Positions 15,244 through 24,490 of a stretch of DNA of 64,000 nt are shown piece by piece (the stretch's first letter is position 1; every line of letters starts with the position of its first letter). The position numbers were made by a program, and so were the translations under genes. This stretch comes from Mesorhizobium sp. RMAD-H1. GTDB lineage: Bacteria; Pseudomonadota; Alphaproteobacteria; Rhizobiales; Rhizobiaceae. The stretch spans positions 124,001 to 188,000 of the forward strand of contig NZ_JACHWN010000009.1 in NCBI RefSeq assembly GCF_014191375.1, in the 5' to 3' direction. The notes under the pieces are model-generated. The model saw only the letters and a program-made list of their open reading frames with translations, was not told the origin of the DNA and did not search any database.

Positions 15244-15722
15244 TTTAGATCCTATCGTTATGCCCTGCCTGCGCGGCCGCTTGGAACCACAACGCCATTT
15301 TCCCGGCTCGAATCTCCGTAATGTCTCTATGAGCTTCGGGACCACATTGACGGGAAGTCAGTGACGGGTGTGTGGCCTAAACCAGATTGACGCTTCTGGA
15401 CAGAGGACCGGGAAAGCAACCATACCGTACGCATTTCAATTACTCACGTGCGTCTAAATCTGTCCCGGCGGGCCGGGGACAAGAAAGGGGGGAGCTACTT
15501 ATACCAATACCCTCTCTAGCTCTCCATTCCGATCTTCAGGCCTGCCGTATTCCGTGTAACGCTCTCTCAACACTGATTCGAACGTATTGTCGGAATACGG
15601 CACCCACGCAGGGCAAATAAAGAACGGCATAAAACGTGCCATAGGCTCGTAAAGTGTATCTTTACGGGTTACACCCTGTCGGCTACGGTAGGACGACGCG
15701 AGAGGGCAACTAGAAGTACAAG
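15244..15722. other. Non-coding region upstream of the R-M operon, rich in inverted repeats
   Basis: I see no supported gene; a 47-codon minus-strand frame (15499–15642) has no ribosome site. Inverted repeats are CCGTATTCCG (15545–15554) with CGGAATACGG (15591–15600), and CGTAAAG-TGTAT-CTTTACG (15648–15666). No HigB-like toxin precedes the HigA-like gene. Confidence 0.6.
15648..15666. promoter_or_regulatory. Candidate operator for the HigA-like regulator
   Basis: A perfect 7-bp inverted repeat CGTAAAG-N5-CTTTACG lies 57 bp before the regulator start codon, the usual size and place for an XRE dimer site. Assignment is by position only. Confidence 0.45.
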
Positions 15723-16043
15723 ATGACTGATGAGGCCGACCCTCGGCTGAAACCCGCCCATCCAGGCGCCTTTGTGAAGCATGAGGTGCTGCAGCCTCTC
15801 GGCCTTTCCGTGACGGAAGCGGCAACCGTGCTCGGCGTCACGCGGCCCGCGCTGTCGGCGCTCCTGAACGAGCGCGCGCAACTATCGCCCGAAATGGCGA
15901 TCCGGATCGAGAAAGCGTTCGGCGTCTCAATGGAGACGCTGATGCGCATGCAGAACAGCTACGACATTGCGCAGGCCCGCAAGCGGGAAGCGGAAATCAA
16001 AGTCGAGCGATACACGGGAATGACGACGAAGGGGAAGGCATGA
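15723..16043 (+). CDS. HigA-like XRE regulator heading the type III R-M operon
   Basis: 106 aa. HPGAFVKHEVLQPLGLSVTEAATVLGVTRPALSALLNERAQLSPEMAIRIEKAFGVS is the HigA-family helix-turn-helix. The C-terminus KREAEIKVERY is usual for that family. There is no HigB toxin gene upstream or downstream. Instead its stop overlaps the methyltransferase start by 4 bp (ATGA), so it behaves by position like a controller protein of the restriction–modification operon. Confidence 0.85.
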   Translation: MTDEADPRLKPAHPGAFVKHEVLQPLGLSVTEAATVLGVTRPALSALLNERAQLSPEMAIRIEKAFGVSMETLMRMQNSYDIAQARKREAEIKVERYTGMTTKGKA

Positions 16044-17830
16044 CGGAGCTGAGTTTCAAGGGCAAGGAGTTTGTCTATAATCACCATTTGGCGGTGCCCT
16101 TCCGTCCGCTTGTGCCTGACGAAACCAAGGGCATCGGCCCTGTCGCGCTGGACGGCAACCTCATCATCCACGGCGACAATCTGCATGCGCTGAAGGCGCT
16201 GCTCCCGCTCTACGCGGGCAAGGTGGACTGCATCTTTATCGACCCGCCCTACAACACCGGCAACGAGGGCTGGTGCTACAACGACAACGTCAACGCTCCG
16301 ATGATTAAGGAGTGGCTGGAATCCAACCCTATCGGCATCGAAGACGGCCTGCGCCATGACAAATGGTGCGCCATGATGTGGCCTCGCTTGCGCCTTCTGC
16401 ACGAACTCCTTTCGGATCGTGGCAGTATTTGGATCACGCTGGATGATAATGAAGTTCATCGGGCTCGATCTTTGCTAGACGAAATCTTTGGTGAAGAAAA
16501 TTTTGTAACGTGTATCGCTTGGCAAAAAATTTATACTGTTAAGAATTCGTCTAAATATTTTAGTGGCATGCATGATCACATTATTGTTTATGCCAAGAAG
16601 AAGGATAGCTGGGTCTTAAATCTCATTCCTCGTGACGAAGAGTCTGACTATTCAAATCCGGACAATGATCCCCGAGGGGATTGGGCTACCAACGCTGTTC
16701 AGGCGAGAAACCCGTACTCAGAGGGGAAGTATGAGATTGTTTCCCCCAAGGGGCGAAAGTTCACGCCCCCAGCAGGCACTTACTGGCGAGTTAGTAAAGA
16801 TACGTTTGAGGCGCTGGATAAGGATAATAGAATTTGGTGGGGTGCGAATGGCGATAGTATTCCTCGCATCAAGAAGTTTTTGTCTGAAGCTAAAGATGGA
16901 ATAGTTCCCGCGACTATTTGGTTTCATGGCGAAAGTGGAACCAATGGTGGAGCAAAGGAATATTTAAGAGAAATATTTTCTGATGAAGACGATGTTTTCA
17001 TTACGCCAAAACCCGTAAAACTATTAAATCGCATATTCTCCATAGCCACATCGAGGGATGCCATAATATTAGATTCGTTTGCTGGATCAGGAACGACGGG
17101 GCATGCAGTCCTCGAAGCCAACAAGCGCGACGGCGGCAACCGCCGCTTCATTCTCGTGGAAATGGAAGACTATGCCGACCGACTGACGGCGGAGCGCGTT
17201 CGTCGCGTCATCAACGGCTATGACTTCAAGGGCACACAAAAGACCGAACTTCTGCGCGAGCGGTTGAACTGGCGTTCAATCAGCAATGCGGCAGATTTGG
17301 TGCATAAGGTCGAGGCTATCGAGAACCTGCACAGCCACGAATACGACCGCATCAAGAAGGAAGTGAAGGACGGAGAATTGATCGTCACCGGCGAAAAGAC
17401 GGTGGCGGAGCGCGCCGAGGGGCTTGGGGGCACCTTTACCTATTGCACGCTCGGTGATCCCGTGGAGCTGGACAAGGTGCTCAGCGGCGAAACCCTGCCG
17501 CCCTATGCCGGTCTCGGCGCGGCGCTGTTCCACATGGCAACCAACCATGCGCTCGACCCCGCCGCCGTGCGCGAAGATGATTTCTATCTCGGCGCGACGG
17601 AAGGCCAGCACGTCTGGCTGATCTACAAGCCCGATCTCGACTGGCTGAAGTCGCCGGAGGCCGCGCTGACGCTGGCGCGCGCCAAGGCATTCGCTGCCGC
17701 CGATCCGGACAAGCGGCATCTTGTCTTCGCCCCGGCGCGGTTCGTGAGCCAGAAGATGCTGGCGGAGCAGAACATTCCCGTGGAGTTCGTGCCGCTGCCC
17801 TTCGCGCTTTACCGGATAGATCGGAGCTGA
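16040..17830 (+). CDS. mod: Type III restriction–modification DNA N6-adenine methyltransferase (Mod)
   Basis: 596 aa. The catalytic motif DPPY is at residues 68–71 (FIDPPYNTG) and the SAM motif FAGSG at about 346–350, the motif IV-before-I order of beta-class methyltransferases. Mod also supplies target recognition to the Res subunit. The central part, roughly 16,480–17,095, is strikingly AT-rich against GC-rich ends and covers the target-recognition region, implying a recombinational domain swap. It is coupled to the HigA-like gene (4-bp overlap) and lies 4 bp before res. Confidence 0.93.
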   Translation: MTELSFKGKEFVYNHHLAVPFRPLVPDETKGIGPVALDGNLIIHGDNLHALKALLPLYAGKVDCIFIDPPYNTGNEGWCYNDNVNAPMIKEWLESNPIGIEDGLRHDKWCAMMWPRLRLLHELLSDRGSIWITLDDNEVHRARSLLDEIFGEENFVTCIAWQKIYTVKNSSKYFSGMHDHIIVYAKKKDSWVLNLIPRDEESDYSNPDNDPRGDWATNAVQARNPYSEGKYEIVSPKGRKFTPPAGTYWRVSKDTFEALDKDNRIWWGANGDSIPRIKKFLSEAKDGIVPATIWFHGESGTNGGAKEYLREIFSDEDDVFITPKPVKLLNRIFSIATSRDAIILDSFAGSGTTGHAVLEANKRDGGNRRFILVEMEDYADRLTAERVRRVINGYDFKGTQKTELLRERLNWRSISNAADLVHKVEAIENLHSHEYDRIKKEVKDGELIVTGEKTVAERAEGLGGTFTYCTLGDPVELDKVLSGETLPPYAGLGAALFHMATNHALDPAAVREDDFYLGATEGQHVWLIYKPDLDWLKSPEAALTLARAKAFAAADPDKRHLVFAPARFVSQKMLAEQNIPVEFVPLPFALYRIDRS

Positions 17831-17834
17831 CGCC

Positions 17835-20426
17835 GTGTTTCGCCAGCTCGATTATCAGGACCGCGTACTGTCCACGCTCGACGCCTATCTGGACCTCCTG
17901 AAGGAAAAGAAGGCGCGTGCCGACAAGGTGGCGGCGCTCGCCGCGCAGGACCCGGACCTTGGCATCGCCATTCCGGATTTCTCGAAGGAGGCTTGGGAAG
18001 CCATGAAGGCGGCGGGCAAGCTGCCCGCATCCCGCGCGGCCATTCCGTTTTCGCCCCGCGTGGACGGTTGCGGACGCCCCGTGCCCAACGCGGTGCTGAA
18101 GGTGCCAACCGGCGGGGGCAAGACCTGGCTTGCCGTCTCTGCCGTGTCGCGGGTGATGGGCCGCTATCTCGACCGCAATACCGGATTTGTGCTGTGGATC
18201 GTGCCGAACGAAGCGATCTACACGCAAACGCTGAAGCACCTGAAGGACCGCCAGCATCCCTACCGTCAGGCGCTCGACCGCGCGGCGGCAGGCCGCGTGA
18301 AGATCATGGAGAAGACCGACAGGCTCGACGCGCGGGACGTGGAAACGAACCTCTGCGTCATGCTGCTGATGCTGCAATCCGCGAACCGCGAGACGCAGGA
18401 TTCCCTGAAAATGTTTCAGGATCGCGGCGACGTGCATGGGTTCTTCCCGCCTGAAGGGGAGCAACAAGCCCACAAGGCAGCGATAGAGCTGACCCCGAAC
18501 CTTGCGGCCTATACGGGCATGTTTCCGATGGTGAAGGACTCCCTCGGGAACGCCCTTCGTGTCATCCGGCCCGTGGTCGTGATGGACGAAGGCCACAGGG
18601 CGATCTCCGATCTCGCCTTCAGCACGCTCTACGGCTTCAACCCGTGTTTCGTGCTGGAGCTGACGGCAACGCCGCAGGACGTTCAGCCGCGCGGCGGTCG
18701 CAATCCGCGCGAAGGCCGCTACGCCAATGTGCTCGTTGAAGTGACCGGGCGCGAGCTGGACCGCGAAGGCATGATCAAGATGCCGCTCAACCTCGACCCC
18801 CGGCAGGGCAACGACTGGAAAGCGACGCTCAACGCGGCGCTTGCCAAGCTCAACACCCTCGATGCGGAGGCCCGCAAGCTCCGCGCCGATACCGGGCGCT
18901 ATATTCGACCGATCATGCTGATCCAGGTCGAGCGCACGGGTGCGGACCAGCGCGAAAGCGGGCACATCCACGCCGAGGACGTGAAGGACTGGCTCCTGAC
19001 GGCGGGCTTCTATCAGGCGGAAATCGCGATCAAAACCGCGCAGCAAAACGATCTCAGCGATCCGGAAAATCAGGACCTGCTATCTCCGACCAATCGGGTA
19101 CGGGCGATCATCACGAAGCAGGCGCTGCAAGAAGGCTGGGATTGCCCCTTCGCCTATGTGCTGTGCAGCCTCGCGGCCAGCGCCAACCTCAAGGCTATGA
19201 CGCAGCTTGTTGGCCGCATCCTTCGGCAACCCGGCGCGCTCAAGACGGGCGTCGAAGCGCTCGATGAATGCCACGTCATCACGCATCACGCCGATACCGC
19301 TACTGTCGTCGGCGCGATCAAGGATGGCCTCGAACAGGACGGCCTTGGCGATCTTGTCCTGCGCGTCACGCAGGATGACAAGAGCGCATCGGGCAAGGCG
19401 ACGCGGACGATCAAACGCCGCCCCGCCTTCGCCAGCACGGAGATCTACCTGCCCAAGGTGATGGTGGTGAAGGACGGTGAAGCGCGCGAGCTGGACTATG
19501 AAACCGATGTGCTCGCGGCGATAGACTGGCGCGGCTTCGACCCCAAGGAAATTGCCAAACGCATTCCCGAGAACGCACAGGCGGCGGAAAGCCAGCTTCA
19601 GCGGATCAGGCTTGCCGAGGACGGCGACGAACTCTTTGTCGGCGAAACGGTTGCCGCCAATACCGAGATTCTTGCCTTCGATCCGGCACATGCGGTGCGG
19701 ATGATTTCCGACATCGTGCCCAACCCCTTTGTCGGGCGCGAGATTGTCGGCGCAACGCTCGCCGCCCTGCGAGCGCGGGGCTTCGATGATGCGAAGCTCG
19801 GCCTACTCGCCAGCCTCATCGTGGAGGAATTGCGCAAGGGCCTCGATGCGGCACGAAATACCCGCGCCGAAGCCCTGTTCAAGGCGGAGGTCGCGGCGGG
19901 GCGTATCCAGTTCCGCCTGCGGCTCGATGGCCGCAACTGGCGGATGCCCTTCAGCATCGAAACGACGGAACCGGAGAACGCGCGCCAGCTTCTCAACCGG
20001 GCGGGCGGTCCGCTCGAAAAGAGCCTGTTCGCTCCGGTCTATGAGAACGAGCTGAACGGCGACGAGCGGGATGTCGCCGTCTATCTCGACGGCGAAAAGA
20101 CACTCGCCTGGTGGCACCGAAACGTCGCGCGGACGCAGTACGGTATTCAGGGATGGAAGAAGGCCAAAATCTATCCGGACTTCATCTTTGCCGTGCAGCG
20201 CCAAGGCGAGGCCAAGCGGATCACCGTGCTCGAAACGAAGGGTGATCAGCTCGACAATCTCGACACGGCCTACAAGCGCGAAGCGCTGGCGTTTCTCTCG
20301 GAACATTTCCAGTGGGACGAGGCAACGCCAGTCGGCGAGCTGGAGCTGGTCAACAACGGTGAGACCGTGGAAGGTACTTTGATCCTCATGAGCGAATGGA
20401 AGGCGAAGCTGCCGGCATATCTTTAA
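17835..20426 (+). CDS. res: Type III restriction endonuclease subunit (Res)
   Basis: 863 aa from GTG 17835, 4 bp after mod. SF2 helicase motifs are PTGGGKT (91–97), DEGH (251–254), TATP (277–280) and QLVGRILR (457–464). The C-terminal PD-(D/E)xK nuclease is visible as YPDF (from about 780) and LETKG (from 799). Res translocates or slides and cleaves between two unmethylated head-to-head sites. All motifs are intact, so the system is probably active. Confidence 0.93.
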   Translation: MFRQLDYQDRVLSTLDAYLDLLKEKKARADKVAALAAQDPDLGIAIPDFSKEAWEAMKAAGKLPASRAAIPFSPRVDGCGRPVPNAVLKVPTGGGKTWLAVSAVSRVMGRYLDRNTGFVLWIVPNEAIYTQTLKHLKDRQHPYRQALDRAAAGRVKIMEKTDRLDARDVETNLCVMLLMLQSANRETQDSLKMFQDRGDVHGFFPPEGEQQAHKAAIELTPNLAAYTGMFPMVKDSLGNALRVIRPVVVMDEGHRAISDLAFSTLYGFNPCFVLELTATPQDVQPRGGRNPREGRYANVLVEVTGRELDREGMIKMPLNLDPRQGNDWKATLNAALAKLNTLDAEARKLRADTGRYIRPIMLIQVERTGADQRESGHIHAEDVKDWLLTAGFYQAEIAIKTAQQNDLSDPENQDLLSPTNRVRAIITKQALQEGWDCPFAYVLCSLAASANLKAMTQLVGRILRQPGALKTGVEALDECHVITHHADTATVVGAIKDGLEQDGLGDLVLRVTQDDKSASGKATRTIKRRPAFASTEIYLPKVMVVKDGEARELDYETDVLAAIDWRGFDPKEIAKRIPENAQAAESQLQRIRLAEDGDELFVGETVAANTEILAFDPAHAVRMISDIVPNPFVGREIVGATLAALRARGFDDAKLGLLASLIVEELRKGLDAARNTRAEALFKAEVAAGRIQFRLRLDGRNWRMPFSIETTEPENARQLLNRAGGPLEKSLFAPVYENELNGDERDVAVYLDGEKTLAWWHRNVARTQYGIQGWKKAKIYPDFIFAVQRQGEAKRITVLETKGDQLDNLDTAYKREALAFLSEHFQWDEATPVGELELVNNGETVEGTLILMSEWKAKLPAYL

Positions 20427-20449
20427 AGGGGCATACTTGAGGGGGGCGT

Positions 20450-20665
20450 ATGGAATTCGATCCGGCATTGTCATTCTCGGACAACTTGGCGCGTTTTCGG
20501 GCCGAAGCTGAGGGCATTGACGCTGAGTGCGCGCGCATTCTTTTCGACAAACTGGCCGTGCTCATGCGCGACGGCGATGCGACACGCACGCGTCAAGCTG
20601 TTCAAGAGTTCAATCAGGCCGTACTCGTCGCACTCGACGGCCTGCCGGAAGGGCCTGCGGCATGA
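20450..20665 (+). CDS. Small hypothetical protein in the R-M operon
   Basis: 71 aa from ATG 20450 behind GAGGGGGG. It is helical and acidic (MEFDPALSFSDNLARFRAEA at the start). The family is not recognised. Its stop overlaps the ATPase start by 4 bp (ATGA) and it starts 23 bp after res, so it sits firmly in the same operon and may be an adaptor between the restriction enzyme and the ATPase. Confidence 0.6.
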   Translation: MEFDPALSFSDNLARFRAEAEGIDAECARILFDKLAVLMRDGDATRTRQAVQEFNQAVLVALDGLPEGPAA

Positions 20666-23160
20666 GTCGGTACTTTCTCGCCTCCGCCGCCATTGAAGGC
20701 TTTCGCGGCATCAACAATGACGGTGACCCGCTCGTGCTGAAGTTCAAGCACGATGCCGTCAATTCCGTGCACGCCCCTAACGGCGTCGGCAAAAGCTCGA
20801 TCTTTGAAGCCCTGCATTTCGCCTTGCATGGCACAGTTCCGCGCCTCGAAAACATGCAGGACGCCGAGCAGGGTGGCAGCTACATCGTTAACAAGTTCCA
20901 TCCCGCGCAACAAGCGACGGTCGCTCTCGTTTTCAAGAGCGACGACGGCACGCCCGATGTCTCGATCACCGTCACGCGGACAGCTGCAGGCCACAGAGTC
21001 GTCACGTCTCCTTCCGGCCACGCCGATCCGGAGGGCTTCCTTGCCAATCTTTGCGAAGATTTCGTGCTGGTCGATTACCCGCGCTTTGCGTCCCTCGTGG
21101 ACTGCTCGGCACTAGAGCGCGGGCGCTCTTTTGCCACGCTGGTAGGCATGAGCCGGTATTCCCAGCTCCGGCAGGCGCTAGACGGAGCCAAGAACACCCG
21201 TAACATCAACAGCGATCTTGGGCTGTCGGCGCTTGATACCGAAGTCACCGCCGAAAACCGGGCGTTGGCGGCGGTGGAGCAACGTATCCTTACCGCGCAT
21301 CAGGAAGTGACCGGCGCGGCTGGCGGCCAGATGACGGATACTGCCGCCTTGAAAGCGCAGGTGACGGCGGGGCTGGCGGGTATTGCGCTCTTCGCGCCGT
21401 TGCTCGCCAACACGACAGTGATGGACCTCGATTTCGACGCCGCTGAAAAGATCGTCGATCAGGAGGAAGGAGGAGCCGCCCGTAAAACCCTCGACGAGCT
21501 GAATACCGCCGCTGCGACTCTGAACGGCTTAGCCGTGTCGGCTGCGGAGCTTTCAGAGATTGACGCTCTGGTGTCGGCGGCGAAAGCGCGCGACGAGGCG
21601 ATGCGCAAAGTCGGCGCGGCCAGTCTGCACGCCTTGCTGAAAGACGCGCTCGCAGTCGTGAGCAGTGCGGACTGGCATGATCCGAAGGTCTGTCCCGTTT
21701 GCGAGAAGGCAGGCGACGGACCGCTACAGGATCAACTGAAAACGAAGATCGCGCTTTACGATGAGGCCGATCAGTTCGACGCGGAGTTGAAACGGCATGT
21801 GCAGAGCGCAGGATGCGTCGGCAAGCTCCGGCAGCTTGAAGAGCAGGCGCGTCTTGGCATTGCGGATGCTGATCGCATCGCACCGGTCCTGACTTTGACC
21901 GCGCGCCAGTCGTCGATTTCAACGGCGGACTTGGAACGCGCGAAGGACGCGCTTGCCGCGCTCGAAACGAAGCGCGTTGAAGTTCTCACGGCGGTCAATG
22001 CCGAGATTGCGACGCTGCAAGCCAGCTTGCCGCCGTCGCTGGTCGCCGTCACCCGCACCCTTGGACAGGCCAAGCAATTCCGCGACGCCATGAACGAATA
22101 CGAGCGCGCGCTTCCCGCGCTCGCCGCGAAACGTGCTCGGCTCGCCAAACTCAATCGCTGGAAGGCCTTCATCACGAATGTCGCCCAGCAGTTTGCGACT
22201 GCCGAAAGTGCTCTAGCCAACGCGCGGATTGCGGACATTCAAACCACTTGCCAGCAGCTTTTCGGCGATCTGGTGCGTGGCGGCCCCAATGTGCAGCCGA
22301 CGCTAAACCGCGCACACAATACCGAGCAGGTGGATTTGAAGCTCGCCGATTTCTTCGGCCTAGCAAATCAAAGTGCGCGCGCACTCTTGTCGGAGAGTTA
22401 CCGGAACGCCGTCGCCGCCTCTATTTTCATGGCAGCGGCCACACGGCACCAAGGTATACCGCGCTTCATGGTTCTAGACGATGTGACTTCTAGCTTCGAT
22501 GCCGGACACCAGTTCAGCCTGATGGATACAATCCGGACGAAGCTGCGCTACGGCGCACCTAACGGCCTGCCCGGCGGTCTGCAATTCATCATTCTCAGCC
22601 ACGACACGAGCTTGGAGAAGTATTTTGACAGGCTTAACGGCACTACCGAGTGGAATCACCAGAAGTTGCAAGGCATGCCGCCCCGTGGTCGGCTCATGAT
22701 TGCCGCGCAGCAGGCCGACCGCCTCAAGGTGCAGGCCGAACAATACCTGAATGCAGGACAGATAGATATTGGGGAGCCGTTCGTCCGCCAGTATCTTGAG
22801 TACAAGCTGGGCCAGATCGTCACCCGATTAGAGATACCCGTGCCGCCCGACTACGCGACACGGGGCGATAAGCGCACCCTGTCCACCTATATAGATGCGA
22901 TTACGGCGGCGGTTGATCTCTATCAGGCAGCGGGACGCTGCATTCTGTCTTCCCAACAGGTCGCTGATCTCCAGAACCACCACATGCCGTCGATCATGGC
23001 GAACTATGTCAGCCATTATGAAACAGGCGCGGGGAATCCGTTCAATGCCTATGCCCTGCTCGGCGTGTTACAAAGTGTGGACGCGCTTGCGGATTGTTTC
23101 TGTTGGACCGATCCTACCAACAACCGGCGCAGGTATTACCGGCGGCTTGATCGACGATGA
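20662..23160 (+). CDS. Rad50/SMC-like ATPase with a CxxC hook, linked to type III R-M
   Basis: 832 aa. The N-terminal Walker A APNGVGKSS is at 38–46, and the Walker B region FMVLDDVTSSFDAGH at about 602–616. Between them are long helical arms interrupted by CPVC (about 344–347), a possible zinc hook as in Rad50/RloC. ILSHDTSLEKYF resembles the switch/H-loop of ABC-type ATPases. The roughly 190 residues after the ATPase have no motif I recognise. It is translationally coupled to the small gene upstream, making a HigA–Mod–Res–small–ATPase operon. A role in phage defence is inferred. Confidence 0.75.
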   Translation: MSRYFLASAAIEGFRGINNDGDPLVLKFKHDAVNSVHAPNGVGKSSIFEALHFALHGTVPRLENMQDAEQGGSYIVNKFHPAQQATVALVFKSDDGTPDVSITVTRTAAGHRVVTSPSGHADPEGFLANLCEDFVLVDYPRFASLVDCSALERGRSFATLVGMSRYSQLRQALDGAKNTRNINSDLGLSALDTEVTAENRALAAVEQRILTAHQEVTGAAGGQMTDTAALKAQVTAGLAGIALFAPLLANTTVMDLDFDAAEKIVDQEEGGAARKTLDELNTAAATLNGLAVSAAELSEIDALVSAAKARDEAMRKVGAASLHALLKDALAVVSSADWHDPKVCPVCEKAGDGPLQDQLKTKIALYDEADQFDAELKRHVQSAGCVGKLRQLEEQARLGIADADRIAPVLTLTARQSSISTADLERAKDALAALETKRVEVLTAVNAEIATLQASLPPSLVAVTRTLGQAKQFRDAMNEYERALPALAAKRARLAKLNRWKAFITNVAQQFATAESALANARIADIQTTCQQLFGDLVRGGPNVQPTLNRAHNTEQVDLKLADFFGLANQSARALLSESYRNAVAASIFMAAATRHQGIPRFMVLDDVTSSFDAGHQFSLMDTIRTKLRYGAPNGLPGGLQFIILSHDTSLEKYFDRLNGTTEWNHQKLQGMPPRGRLMIAAQQADRLKVQAEQYLNAGQIDIGEPFVRQYLEYKLGQIVTRLEIPVPPDYATRGDKRTLSTYIDAITAAVDLYQAAGRCILSSQQVADLQNHHMPSIMANYVSHYETGAGNPFNAYALLGVLQSVDALADCFCWTDPTNNRRRYYRRLDRR

Positions 23161-23194
23161 TCGTTGAGTGATTTACCTGTCGCAAAAATCCTAA

Positions 23195-23300
23195 AACCTG
23201 CAACGTCTCTCAATGGTCCTGAAATGGCGGGAAATCTCGCGTCTTGGATGTTGCAGGTTATAGATGCGGGTGAGAGAATAGTTGCACAATAATCTGCAAC
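23195..23300. repeat. res-like repeat cluster before the serine recombinase
   Basis: AACCTGCAAC (23195–23204) is an exact inverted repeat of GTTGCAGGTT (23250–23259). Further partial copies are GTTGCA (23281–23286) and CTGCAAC (23294–23300), the last just before the ribosome site. The arrangement fits the multi-subsite res of resolvases and would also let the recombinase repress itself. Confidence 0.6.
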
Positions 23301-23310
23301 AGGAGTGGAT

Positions 23311-23934
23311 ATGGACCAGAGAATCGATCCGAGGACTCACGACGGACGGATACTGATCGGGTATGCCCGTGTGTCGACGGACGATCAGGACCTAAGCAAT
23401 CAGCGAGATGATCTGATCGCGGCAGGCTGTTCCAGAATCTTCGCCGAAAAGATCACAGGTGCTCGGCGTGATCGTCCGGAGCTTGAGCGGATGCTTGACC
23501 ACTTGCGTCCGGGGGATGTGGTGACGGTTACGCGGCTTGATCGCCTGGCCCGCAGCACGCGTGACCTGCTGGAGATTGCTGAGCTGTTGCAGGCCAAGAG
23601 CGCGGGGCTGCGCAGCCTCGCCGAGCCTTGGGCAGACACCACGACGCCGGCGGGCCGAATGGTGCTGACCGTTTTTGCGGGTATCGCGGAATTCGAGCGT
23701 AGTCTGATCGTGGAGCGAACCAGAAGAGGGCGCGTCGCGGCCAAGATGCGGGGTGTGCGGTTCGGTCCTCAGCCCAGCTTATCGGGCGCTCAGATTGAGC
23801 ATGCACGGCATTTGATCGACGCCGAAGGCAGGACCGTGAACGAGGTGGCCGCGCTGTTGAATGTGCATCGCACGACACTCTACCGGGCCCTTGTAAAGGA
23901 TCAAGGCAAGCAGCGCCGAATTGACGTCCGGTAA
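23311..23934 (+). CDS. Serine recombinase (resolvase/invertase family)
   Basis: 207 aa from ATG 23311 (AGGAG at 23301–23305; a GTG at 23305 is in frame). The catalytic Ser22 is in YARVSTDDQD; the conserved DRLARSTRDLLEI, AEFERSLIVERTRRG (E helix) and C-terminal HTH EVAALLNVHRTTLYRAL are complete. Length and layout are those of Tn3-type resolvases and Pin-type invertases. No transposase is nearby, so it may resolve island multimers or be a transposon remnant. Confidence 0.92.
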   Translation: MDQRIDPRTHDGRILIGYARVSTDDQDLSNQRDDLIAAGCSRIFAEKITGARRDRPELERMLDHLRPGDVVTVTRLDRLARSTRDLLEIAELLQAKSAGLRSLAEPWADTTTPAGRMVLTVFAGIAEFERSLIVERTRRGRVAAKMRGVRFGPQPSLSGAQIEHARHLIDAEGRTVNEVAALLNVHRTTLYRALVKDQGKQRRIDVR

Positions 23935-23966
23935 CAAGAAGAGCTAAAGTTGTGATCACGAAGAAG

Positions 23967-23996
23967 AAACCCCAGAGGTTGCCGCCTCTGGGGTTT
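23967..23996. terminator. Terminator after the serine recombinase
   Basis: A perfect 12-bp stem AAACCCCAGAGG/CCTCTGGGGTTT with a 6-nt loop lies 32 bp after the stop codon; U-rich flanks occur on both sides. Confidence 0.75.
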
Positions 23997-24453
23997 CGGA
24001 TTCTCTCAACTGAGACAGCAGCGAGAGAACCGCGTCCTCATAGTGTACCGGTCTTCCCGACCACCTCGCAACATCTGTCCCACCGAGAGAATCCCTATGG
24101 CCGCCACCGTGTGGCGTGGAACGTGGCCGGAGGGGTTGGATTCGAGAGCTTGTTACCCTCCTGGCCGTGGCGGTCGGACCGAACGGGGAGTCCTCACATA
24201 CGGTCCAGCGTGCGACGCGCGTCCAAGGCTTGCTAGAGTCGCGATCTGGCAGCACTGCATCGAGGGTAACGGGTATCCACCAACGGCCACCTCGTAAAAG
24301 ACGGCGCGGCGGCTCGGCTTTATGCGGGAGTCAAAGCAGTGCAGCAGCATGTGGCGTGTCTCTCCGGCGCGTGAGGGGGGCAAGATCGGGCCACCGGTCT
24401 ACCGATAGCGGAGAGCAAGGCGGACCATCCTGAAGCCATCGGCGGAAGGAGGG

Positions 24454-24490
24454 CGAGCCTGTCTTGGAGCGCAGCGGAAAGACAGGCTCG
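24454..24490. terminator. 12-bp hairpin of unknown purpose
   Basis: CGAGCCTGTCTT (24454–24465) and AAGACAGGCTCG (24479–24490) are exact reverse complements with a 13-nt loop. There is no gene immediately upstream on either strand and no long U-run. Confidence 0.4.

Noticed and set aside
15499..15642. Small minus-strand ORF (about 47 codons)
   Set aside because: The sequence is weakly protein-like, but it has no ribosome site and overlaps inverted repeats of the R-M operon leader.
15387..15722. A HigB toxin gene before the HigA-like gene
   Set aside because: No frame on either strand shows RelE/HigB features such as the LKGDRKGQ-type segment.
24043..24433. Short plus-strand frames after the serine recombinase
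   Set aside because: Composition resembles random GC-rich translation, starts lack ribosome sites, and no family is recognised.
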